Assembly: GCA_041158045.1 (NCBI GenBank)
Contig: JBEBCD010000035.1
Coordinates: 1-13,130 of the forward strand
DNA: 13,130 bases
From: CAXRBC01 sp041158045
Lineage (GTDB): Bacteria; Actinomycetota; Acidimicrobiia; Acidimicrobiales; Ilumatobacteraceae
Reading direction: 5' to 3'
Part shown: piece after piece, positions 1 to 5,719 of the stretch
How the letters are laid out: every line of letters begins with the position of its first letter
Position numbering within the stretch: the stretch's first letter is position 1
Translations under genes and position numbers: made by a program
Notes under the pieces: generated by a model
What the model saw: only the letters and a program-made list of their open reading frames with translations
What the model was told of the DNA's origin: nothing
Databases searched by the model: none

Positions 1-841
1 CCTCGCGGGGCCAGCGGTCGAGGAACTCCCACCCCGCCGGCGTCGCGAGGTACGACGAGACGTCGTCGGTGCCCTGCGCGTCGAAGTTGTGCGGGAACGC
101 CCGCTCCGCGTCCCAGCTCCCCGCCATCGGCGCCATCGCGGCCGCCGCCTCGTCGGTGTCGCACACGAGGGCGGCCGAGGCCCGCGGCGCGCACGCCCAC
201 TTGTGGTGGTTGCTCACCCAGGCGTCGACGCCGCGCGGGACGGCCGGCTCGAGGTGGCCGACGACGTGGGCGGCGTCGACGACGATGCGGCACCCCGGCG
301 CGGCCCGGCCCAGCTCGGGGATCAGTCGCCCCACCGGGTTGTGCTGCGCCGTGGTCGCGACGATCTGGTCGACGACGAGCACGTCGGCCCCGCGCGCGCC
401 GTCCAGCACCGCGTCGATCCAGCCCGCGGGGGTCGCCCGCTCGGGCGAGGGGGTGGGGAATGCGCGCAGCGTCGCGCCGCGACGCCGCGCGAGCTCGCGC
501 AACCCGAGCACCACGCCGCCGTAGTTGGCCGATGCCGTCGCGATGGTGGCGTCGCGGGCGGGGAGCAGGGCCGCGGTCGCGGCGATGACGCCCTGGGAGG
601 CGTTGGGGACGAAGGCGAATCGGTCCGCCGCCGCGCCGACGCGCGCCGCGCAGGCGGCGCGCGCATCGGCCAGGAGATCCGGGAGCTCGGAGCGGAAGAA
701 GCGGTTGGGATTGGCTTCGCAGCGCTCGCGGATCGCGAGCTGCGCTGCGGTGACGGCGCGGGGGATGGCGCCGAACGATCCGTGGTTGACGTACGTCGTC
801 GCGGGGTCGAGATCCCACAGGTCGCGCGGCGCGAGCGGCAC
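1..841 (-). CDS. Class V aminotransferase, isopenicillin-N-epimerase-like (3' end cut by window edge)
   Basis: A PLP-dependent fold-type I enzyme of the aminotransferase class V family, in the subgroup annotated as isopenicillin N epimerase or cysteine desulfurase-like. About 280 residues are visible and the C-terminal third lies beyond position 1. The N-terminus carries YVNHGSFG (residues 17-24), typical of this subgroup. VVDAAH (D189, H192) supplies the aspartate expected to contact the PLP pyridine nitrogen, and NHHKW supplies the Schiff-base lysine, K214. The start is GTG at 841-839: an in-frame TAG lies four codons upstream, so no longer start exists. A TAGGGT element ends six bases before it, suggesting a leaderless transcript. 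The gene is divergent from coxG. The substrate cannot be read from the sequence; epimerase, racemase, lyase and aminotransferase activities all occur in this family. Family confidence is high, function low. Confidence 0.88.
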   Translation of the reverse strand, partial: MPLAPRDLWDLDPATTYVNHGSFGAIPRAVTAAQLAIRERCEANPNRFFRSELPDLLADARAACAARVGAAADRFAFVPNASQGVIAATAALLPARDATIATASANYGGVVLGLRELARRRGATLRAFPTPSPERATPAGWIDAVLDGARGADVLVVDQIVATTAQHNPVGRLIPELGRAAPGCRIVVDAAHVVGHLEPAVPRGVDAWVSNHHKWACAPRASAALVCDTDEAAAAMAPMAGSWDAERAFPHNFDAQGTDDVSSYLATPAGWEFLDRWPRE

Positions 842-847
842 GCGGCG

Positions 848-853
848 ACCCTA
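848..853 (-). promoter_or_regulatory. Putative -10 element (TAGGGT) of the aminotransferase gene
   Basis: On the minus strand TAGGGT (fits TANNNT) is followed by six bases and then the GTG start at 841. Transcription would start at or next to the start codon, giving a leaderless mRNA. No convincing -35 box is visible in the GC-rich DNA upstream. The TAG is also the in-frame stop that fixes the start codon. Not tested. Confidence 0.45.
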
Positions 854-890
854 CCCGTGGCGCGGGCGCGGGCCGGCGGGGACACGGGGC

Positions 891-896
891 TAGCGT
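891..896 (+). promoter_or_regulatory. Putative -10 element (TAGCGT) of coxG
   Basis: TAGCGT on the plus strand is followed by eight bases and then ATG at 905. It mirrors the element on the opposite strand at 848-853, so the 63-base gap between the two divergent genes seems to hold back-to-back leaderless promoters. There is no Shine-Dalgarno sequence before the ATG, which agrees with leaderless initiation. No clear -35 was seen. Confidence 0.45.
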
Positions 897-904
897 CGTG
901 CGCC

Positions 905-1555
905 ATGGAGATCGTCAACTCGTTCGTCGTGCGCGCGCCGATCGACGTCGCGTGGGCGACGCTCACGGACCTGCCGCGGATCGCGCCGTGCCTGCCCGGT
1001 GCGACGCTGAGCGGCGTCGAGGGCGACGTCTACAAGGGTCACGTGACGGTGAAGGTCGGGCCGATCGTCGCGAAGTTCGGCGGGCAGGCGACGTTCGTCG
1101 AGCGCGACGACGCGGGGCGGCGCGCGGTGCTGCGCGGCGAGGGGCGCGACTCGGGCGGCAAGGGCAACGCGTCCGCGACGATCACGGCGCAGCTCGAGGC
1201 GGTCGACGCGGCGACGACGCGGTGCAGCGTGCGCACCGACCTCACGATCACGGGCAAGATGGCGCAGTTCGGGCGCGGCGCGCTCGCCGACGTGAGCGAG
1301 AAGCTGCTGGCACAGTTCGTGACCAACCTCGAGTCGACGGTCCTGGCGGGTGCGGGGAGCGCACCCGTGGCCGGGTCGGAGGGGCAGTCGGCGGCGGGCG
1401 TGGCTCAGTCGCCCGCGGCCGTGGCGACGCCCGCCGCGGCGCCGATCAACCTGCTCGGCTCGTCCGGTCTCACCCTCGCGTTGCCGATCCTCAAGCGCGT
1501 CGCGCCGGTCGCGCTCGTCCTCGCGGCGATCGCCGCCTACCTCCTCACCCGCTGA
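905..1555 (+). CDS. coxG: CoxG-like SRPBCC protein with C-terminal membrane anchor
   Basis: A 216-residue protein of the CO dehydrogenase subunit G (CoxG) family within the SRPBCC/START-like superfamily. Residues 1 to about 145 form the ligand-binding fold: an opening MEIVNSFVV strand, the family-typical LPRIAPCLPGA segment near residues 24-34, KVGPIVAKFGG near 50-60, and a long C-terminal helix containing GALADVSEKLLAQF. An Ala/Gly/Ser-rich linker follows, then a hydrophobic helix (LALPILKRVAPVALVLAAIAAYLL) ending in Arg, predicted to tether the protein to the inner face of the membrane. CoxG of aerobic CO oxidisers has been linked to carrying quinone between Mo-CO dehydrogenase and the respiratory chain. 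No coxS, coxM or coxL gene is visible here, so the partner is unknown. The start is the first ATG after a TAGCGT element. A longer upstream reading frame is rejected because it lies antisense to the aminotransferase. Confidence 0.88.
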   Translation: MEIVNSFVVRAPIDVAWATLTDLPRIAPCLPGATLSGVEGDVYKGHVTVKVGPIVAKFGGQATFVERDDAGRRAVLRGEGRDSGGKGNASATITAQLEAVDAATTRCSVRTDLTITGKMAQFGRGALADVSEKLLAQFVTNLESTVLAGAGSAPVAGSEGQSAAGVAQSPAAVATPAAAPINLLGSSGLTLALPILKRVAPVALVLAAIAAYLLTR

Positions 1556-1557
1556 CC

Positions 1558-1573
1558 CGCCGCCCATGCGGCG
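1558..1573. terminator. Possible bidirectional hairpin between convergent coxG and epimerase genes
   Basis: CGCCGC, a four-base loop CCAT, and GCGGCG make a perfect six-base-pair stem in the 27-base gap between two convergent stop codons. The placement suits a shared transcription stop. There is no T tract, so it would be a hairpin-only terminator, and GC-rich DNA forms such palindromes easily. Confidence 0.35.
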
Positions 1574-1582
1574 CGATGGCGC

Positions 1583-2455
1583 CTAGCGCGTGCGGCTGAC
1601 GTCCGCCATCCAGCGATCGACGGTCTCGCGAGTCGTGAGGGGTTGGAAGCCCAGGGCAACCGCATCCGATGAGTCGATGGCGAACGGCTGACTCGTCGCG
1701 CTCACCCACTCGATCCGTCCGCGATAGCCGACCGTCGACGCGAGGATCGCGACGATGGATCGGAGGCTCATCGGTTCGGTCGAACCGACCGGCACCGCCG
1801 TGTACGACGTCGGCGTGTGGTCGGCGAGGTGTACGAGGAAGTCCGCGAGGGTGTCCTCGTGCACGATGTTGTTGAACATGAAGTCCGGGTTGGCAACTCG
1901 AATGACGGGTTCATGGAGCTGCATGGCCCTCAAGGTCCGAGCGAGGAAGTGGCGATGCGTTCGAGCCCCCGCGATGGCGGGCGACCGTACGCTGACCGAC
2001 CGCATCACCTCTTGTCGCTCGGCGAGGTAGCACTCGGCAGCCCACTTCGCCGCTCCGTACGCGATGGAATGCGACACGGGAGTGTGCGCCGAGACCGTCG
2101 GTGTCGTGATCCGGCCGTAGACGGCCATCGACGAGACGTGGACGACACGGCGAAGGCCGACACGCTCGGCACGATCGAGAAGTCGCCACGTCCCGAGACC
2201 ACTTGATGACATCAGCTCCTCTGGCGTTCCTTCGCTGGCTGCCGCGACGTGGATCACGGCGTCGAACCCTCCGCGTATCGCGCCGAAGTTCTCGCGGTCC
2301 TCGAGGTCGAGGCTCAGTACATCGTCCACGTCGGGCGACGACCAGCCGGCCCGTGCACGCCTGACCGTGCCGGTGACGTGTGCACGACGCCTCCGGAGGC
2401 TCCTACAGACGGCCTCGCCGAGCGGCGACGACGCTCCGGTGACGAGGACCCTCAA
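1583..2455 (-). CDS. NAD(P)-dependent epimerase/dehydratase (extended SDR)
   Basis: A 290-residue extended short-chain dehydrogenase of the nucleotide-sugar epimerase/dehydratase type. The N-terminal Rossmann loop reads VTGASSPLG (residues 5-13), with Ser at the usual middle-glycine position. VSSMAVYG (107-114) holds the catalytic serine, and Y133 and K137 in AYGAAK form the YxxxK pair. NNIVHEDTLADFLVHL (195-210) resembles the 'VHVDDLA' segment of sugar-modifying SDRs. The likely reaction is 4-keto reduction, epimerisation or dehydration of an NDP-sugar; the substrate is unknown. The start is TTG at 2455-2453, which overlaps the stop of the upstream LIC12192-family gene (TTGA), so translation is probably coupled. 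This is the last gene of the minus-strand run and of the low-GC island. No other in-frame start retains the Rossmann strand. Confidence 0.87.
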   Translation of the reverse strand: MRVLVTGASSPLGEAVCRSLRRRRAHVTGTVRRARAGWSSPDVDDVLSLDLEDRENFGAIRGGFDAVIHVAAASEGTPEELMSSSGLGTWRLLDRAERVGLRRVVHVSSMAVYGRITTPTVSAHTPVSHSIAYGAAKWAAECYLAERQEVMRSVSVRSPAIAGARTHRHFLARTLRAMQLHEPVIRVANPDFMFNNIVHEDTLADFLVHLADHTPTSYTAVPVGSTEPMSLRSIVAILASTVGYRGRIEWVSATSQPFAIDSSDAVALGFQPLTTRETVDRWMADVSRTR

Positions 2456-2907
2456 GATGAGGCCAGGACGGCCGCGAGCCTCTGAAGTTCTGCTGCACGT
2501 ACTGAAGTGGCCCGAGTGAGCGCAACGAGCTCGAGAAGCTCGGTGACAGCCGAGAGATCGGAGTGGTTGCTGACGACGAGTCGCTCAAAGACGAAGTGCA
2601 CCGGACACCCAGCGTCGGTGGCACGGCGAAGCAGGTGCTCCCGTAGCGGCAGCGACTCCGGGAGCATCTGGACGCTGCACATGGCGATACCCGCAAGGTG
2701 CTCCGCGGAGTCGGTGATTGACGCAAGCACTGCGAACGAGTGTGCGGCTAGGTTCTCGCTCGAGTGATGGTGAAAGACCAGGTCGCACTCGTCGCAGTAA
2801 CGACGAATCGCCGCGCTCTGGAGTGCGATGGGGATCTGAAATCCGCCGAACGACCGAGGGGTGGTGTACGCCTTCACGCCGTGGCGGCCGCCTACTGGCG
2901 ACGTCAC
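2452..2907 (-). CDS. LIC12192-family sporadic carbohydrate cluster protein
   Basis: A 151-residue soluble protein that I match from memory to the LIC12192 family of 'sporadic carbohydrate cluster' proteins (TIGRFAM SpoChoClust_1). Its conserved features are PRSFGGFQIPIALQS (residues 17-31), a polar HHHSSEN patch (46-52), H56-S-F, GIAMCSVQMLP (73-83) and HFVFERL (104-110). The family has no established biochemical function. It occurs patchily in surface-carbohydrate loci, usually beside a 2OG-Fe(II) oxygenase, as here. The conserved H, E, N and C residues could suggest an enzyme or metal-dependent role, but that is inference. The start is GTG at 2907, overlapping the oxygenase stop codon (GTGA). 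The open frame extends upstream to 3093, but that stretch is antisense-like shadow sequence inside the oxygenase gene. The stop overlaps the TTG of the next gene. Confidence 0.8.
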   Translation of the reverse strand: MTSPVGGRHGVKAYTTPRSFGGFQIPIALQSAAIRRYCDECDLVFHHHSSENLAAHSFAVLASITDSAEHLAGIAMCSVQMLPESLPLREHLLRRATDAGCPVHFVFERLVVSNHSDLSAVTELLELVALTRATSVRAAELQRLAAVLASS

Positions 2908-3722
2908 GACTCTTCCTCCAGCATTCGCAGGGCCTCGAGCCCGGCGCGGGTGGCGGCACGAGCGGAGATCGGCGTGTAGAAGGAGCCGAGCCGTCGCTCG
3001 GGGTTGGTTGCCGGCGCGAGCAGGCTCACGAAGCGACAATTGAGGGACCAGCGACTCGTGGTGGTGGTATTGAGCTGGTTTCCATGCAGGCAATTCGAGT
3101 TGAAGACGAGAATCCGTCCCGTCTCGATGTTCACGGGAGCGATGTGGGCCGCGTAGGCCGCTCGAATGGCCTCCATCGAAGGAAGCTCACCCCGGCGCAC
3201 CCGACGAAAGGCTTCGTGGCTCTGACGAGGTGGAAGGAAGAACATCGCGTTCGAATCTGCAGCATCGGTGAGTGGAGTCCAGAGGACGACTTGGAATGGC
3301 GAGTCACCCGTCCAGACATCCGAGTGGATGTCGAGGATGGAGGTGGGGTCGTCGGGTTGCTGGATCGAGAGGTTTACCTTCGTCTGCATCGCGAGCTCGT
3401 TCCCCACGAGTGTCGTCAGCAAGGTCGCGGCAAGATCAAAGTAGCGCCGTCGCAGCCCGTCATCGGAGTTCAACGTTGCGAAGAGATGGAGACGCAGGTC
3501 GTTGAGGTCGGCAGTTGCGACATGCTCGTGGGACGCCGCGAGGTCCGTGAGAGACCTGCCCGACCCGCGGCTCGTCATCCACGCGTTCGTCTCCTCCAGC
3601 AGCGCGTCCACCAACCCCTGGAGCGCCTGAGCATCCTCGCATGGTGCGATGACGTACCCTTCCTCGAGGAAGCGCCGCGAGAGCGCCTCCTCATCTCGGG
3701 AGAGGAACGAGGTCATCGGCAT
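2904..3722 (-). CDS. 2-oxoglutarate/Fe(II)-dependent oxygenase, sporadic carbohydrate cluster type
   Basis: A 272-residue non-haem iron oxygenase with a PhyH-like double-stranded beta-helix fold. The iron triad is readable: H133 and D135 in DIHSDVW, and H213 in NSNCLHGNQLN. R224 (SRWSLN) lies 11 residues after the distal histidine, where it would bind the 2-oxoglutarate carboxylate. The middle segment FQVVLWTPLTDAADSNAMFFLP (143-164) matches the usual 'W.pL.d....ng.l..iP' core strand. Together with the adjacent LIC12192-family gene it fits the cluster-specific oxygenase family (SpoChoClust_2, from memory). It probably hydroxylates or oxidises a sugar or sugar nucleotide in the cytoplasm. The start is ATG at 3722; ATG at 3716 is an alternative. 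A TAGCCT element seven bases upstream could be an internal promoter. The methyltransferase gene ends 21 bases upstream, and the 3' end overlaps the next gene by four bases. Confidence 0.85.
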   Translation of the reverse strand: MPMTSFLSRDEEALSRRFLEEGYVIAPCEDAQALQGLVDALLEETNAWMTSRGSGRSLTDLAASHEHVATADLNDLRLHLFATLNSDDGLRRRYFDLAATLLTTLVGNELAMQTKVNLSIQQPDDPTSILDIHSDVWTGDSPFQVVLWTPLTDAADSNAMFFLPPRQSHEAFRRVRRGELPSMEAIRAAYAAHIAPVNIETGRILVFNSNCLHGNQLNTTTTSRWSLNCRFVSLLAPATNPERRLGSFYTPISARAATRAGLEALRMLEEES

Positions 3723-3729
3723 CCGTCTC

Positions 3730-3735
3730 AGGCTA
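3730..3735 (-). promoter_or_regulatory. Possible internal -10 element (TAGCCT) before the 2OG oxygenase gene
   Basis: In the 21-base gap after the methyltransferase gene, minus-strand TAGCCT is followed by seven bases and then ATG at 3722. This is the spacing seen at the other putative leaderless promoters in the window. It is not a stop codon of the upstream gene, which ends with TGA at 3746-3744. No -35 box was found. Confidence 0.28.
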
Positions 3736-3743
3736 TGGAGCGA

Positions 3744-4514
3744 TCATGATCGACGCTGGGCGACGTAGGACCGACCGCACCACCCAACGTCCAGGAATCG
3801 ATCGAACGTCCAACGAGCCCGGTCGATGTATTCGGTCCACGCACGGCGGGGTCCGCGGTCATCCTGGGCCCGGTGGGTGTTGAAGTCGTCGAGATAGATG
3901 ATCGTTCCGGGTTGAATGAACTCGTCGCACCAAGTCAGAACGTCACGGTAGGACTCGTACAAGTTGCAGTCGACGGTCACGAACGACGCGACGCTGCGGC
4001 GGGAGCGGAACTCCGCCGCAAGTGACTCGGTGAGACTTCGGTCGTAGAATCCCTTGACGAGGCGGACGCGGTCCGTGCTCTGTCCGTAACGACGGAGCAG
4101 TTCCAGGAACTCGACCTCGTTGGTCTTCACATGGCCCGACTTGTAGATCGGGTGCTCGTGGACCGCAGTCTCGTCGGGGAAACCCTCGAATGAGTCGAAG
4201 GCGACGTATTCGTCGAAGTATCCGCCCGCGGCGTGCGGTGCGAGCGCTCCGCCCGTCGGGCCCTTGCGATCGGCGTAGAACCTATCGAGCGACATAGCCA
4301 TCGTGAACGTACGGGCGCGATGCACACCGAACTCGAAGTACGAGCCCTTCAAGTCGTTGTCGATCAGATAGTCGATCACATTTCGGAAGAATTGGAACTT
4401 CTGGGACTGCCGAAATCTCTGGTTGTTCTCGACCCATGTCTCCCCGTGGCCGAGAAACCGATCCGCCGTCGCGGGCAGGAAGTACGGCTCGCGGTACTCC
4501 CACTCGTCAGCCAC
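3744..4514 (-). CDS. TylF/MycF-type SAM-dependent O-methyltransferase
   Basis: A 256-residue class I methyltransferase of the TylF/MycF (macrocin O-methyltransferase) family, whose members methylate sugar hydroxyls using SAM and a divalent metal. SAM motif I is YFEFGVHRARTF (59-70), with the acidic ribose-binding region at FDSFEGFP (106-113). The metal-site signature is VDCNLYES (D182) plus YLDDFN (D209, D210), matching the aspartate set known from MycF. The N-terminal part containing RFRQSQKFQFFRNVIDYL is the family's helical lid region. The gene is among the most AT-rich of the window (48-50% G+C in two sampled lines), supporting transfer. The start is GTG at 4514, two bases after the stop of the mutase-like gene, so the two are surely co-transcribed. 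The substrate is probably a sugar or sugar nucleotide made by the neighbouring enzymes; the exact hydroxyl is unknown. Confidence 0.86.
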   Translation of the reverse strand: MADEWEYREPYFLPATADRFLGHGETWVENNQRFRQSQKFQFFRNVIDYLIDNDLKGSYFEFGVHRARTFTMAMSLDRFYADRKGPTGGALAPHAAGGYFDEYVAFDSFEGFPDETAVHEHPIYKSGHVKTNEVEFLELLRRYGQSTDRVRLVKGFYDRSLTESLAAEFRSRRSVASFVTVDCNLYESYRDVLTWCDEFIQPGTIIYLDDFNTHRAQDDRGPRRAWTEYIDRARWTFDRFLDVGWCGRSYVAQRRS

Positions 4515-4516
4515 GC

Positions 4517-5707
4517 TCAGCCCCGGGCGAGTTCGGGGAAGCGGTAGTTGTCGCCGGGGACGGGGTGGTCCTGGGAGCCAGCCCGGATCTGCTCCGCCAT
4601 GATCAGTGCCTGACGGATGCAGTCGTCGATGTCGATGCCGTAGAGGTAGCTGCCGGCGCGGCCGATGCTGAAGACGCCCGTGGGCATATCGCCAAAGTAC
4701 TGCTCCGCGCGGCGCTGCTCCGAGGTGAAGGGCATCGGGTAGTGCTTGCCGTTGCCGTGGGTCGGGATCTCCATGCCCACGAGGGTCGTCGGTGATTCGT
4801 GCCGGGTGAACTTCTTGTACTCGACGAGCCGTGTGAACGCCTCATCGTTGGCGTAGTAGAGGAAGTAGACGTGCTCCGGGAAGACGTGCTCGGTCGGAAA
4901 GACGATCTTGTGGAAATCGCGACCGAGGAATGGCAGCGGCCCGTAGCACTCGCCGAAGAGCTCGTCGGGTGCGATCGTATTGACGATGACGTCGTACGAG
5001 CGCGTCTCGCCCGCAAGCACCACGGTCTTGGCGGGGATGTCGAATCGCTCGATGCTCGTCGAGAGCAGCACCGTCGCGGCCTTGGTGGCGAAGCCGAAGT
5101 AGTGGTCGTAGCCGTCAGGTGCATACGGATATCCGGAGATCGCCGTGTCCCACGCGGCCCGGGGCCCGTCCTTCAGTGCCACCCCCTTGGGTGACCATCC
5201 GAAGGTGTCGATCTCGCGGTTGTCGTCGACGAGCCACATCTTCCTGGAGTACTGGTCGATGAACTTGTCGTAGAGCCGTCGCCCGACAGAGCCGATCCAG
5301 TACTCCTCGATGTTGCGGGCCTCACGTGCACCGCGGAACTCCTCGCGGCGCCGTTCCTCCATCTCGCGCTCGATCTCGGGGAAGTCGGGCATGCGCCGGA
5401 CGTCGGTCATGTTGATCGGGAAGGCGTAGAACGCGTTGTCGCGCTCGACGTACGTGAGGAACTCGTGCTCCGGGCAGCGACGGATCGGCACGATCGGGTC
5501 GAGATAGGCGAACGTCTCCTCGTACTGAGTGAGGAAGTGCCGCGGCCCGAACGTATAGGGATGCCCGCCGAACCACTGCGTCCGCACGCCCGCACCGAGG
5601 TACGGCGCGCGCTCGACGAGCGTGACGTCCCAGCCGCCGAGTAACTCGAGCTGGTGTGCCGCGGCACACCCGGCGAAACCGCCCCCGATGATGAGTGCGC
5701 GCTTCAC
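4517..5707 (-). CDS. UDP-galactopyranose-mutase-like FAD protein
   Basis: A 396-residue flavoprotein related to UDP-galactopyranose mutase (Glf), the usual family length. GGGFAG (8-13) and LVERAPYLGAG (30-40) form the FAD Rossmann fold. FGPRHFLT (53-60) corresponds to the GPHIFHT flavin loop of bacterial Glf, FPINM is at 96-100, and YDKFIDQYSRKMW (146-158) matches the helical domain. YPYAPDGY (193-200), APDELF, the EYKKF segment and GRAGSYLYGIDIDDCIRQAL (349-368) match the C-terminal half. Glf interconverts UDP-galactopyranose and UDP-galactofuranose. In this protein the flavin-loop histidines and the usual YxYYDM-like end motif are altered, so a different NDP-sugar is plausible. The start is GTG at 5707, 12 bases after the phosphatase stop. 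It is the first cassette gene at the right compositional boundary and is co-directional with dxs. Family confidence is high, substrate low. Confidence 0.85.
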   Translation of the reverse strand: MKRALIIGGGFAGCAAAHQLELLGGWDVTLVERAPYLGAGVRTQWFGGHPYTFGPRHFLTQYEETFAYLDPIVPIRRCPEHEFLTYVERDNAFYAFPINMTDVRRMPDFPEIEREMEERRREEFRGAREARNIEEYWIGSVGRRLYDKFIDQYSRKMWLVDDNREIDTFGWSPKGVALKDGPRAAWDTAISGYPYAPDGYDHYFGFATKAATVLLSTSIERFDIPAKTVVLAGETRSYDVIVNTIAPDELFGECYGPLPFLGRDFHKIVFPTEHVFPEHVYFLYYANDEAFTRLVEYKKFTRHESPTTLVGMEIPTHGNGKHYPMPFTSEQRRAEQYFGDMPTGVFSIGRAGSYLYGIDIDDCIRQALIMAEQIRAGSQDHPVPGDNYRFPELARG

Positions 5708-5719
5708 CGACGAGCGACG

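Larger units (their letters stand above)
1556..5710. other. Low-GC gene cassette (probable horizontally acquired sugar-modification island)
   Basis: Five co-directional genes (mutase-like, methyltransferase, 2OG oxygenase, LIC12192-family, epimerase/dehydratase) share a lower G+C content than both flanks. Hand counts of single 60-base lines give 48% (4381-4440), 50% (4321-4380), 62% (2521-2580), 60% (5401-5460) and 65% (1621-1680), against 78% at 1501-1560 and 80% at 5761-5820. The shift coincides with gene boundaries at both ends. No transposase, integrase, tRNA or long flanking repeat was found, so the route of entry is unknown. Confidence 0.7.

Noticed and set aside
89..904. Upstream extension of the coxG reading frame to position 89
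   Set aside because: The extension is antisense to the aminotransferase and has Arg/Gly-rich shadow composition. The SRPBCC domain begins exactly at ATG 905.
2908..3093. N-terminal extension of the LIC12192-family protein to an ATG at 3093
   Set aside because: The added 62 residues are Arg/Pro-rich shadow of the oxygenase C-terminus, do not resemble the family, and would overlap the oxygenase by about 190 bases. GTG 2907 fits the usual GTGA junction.
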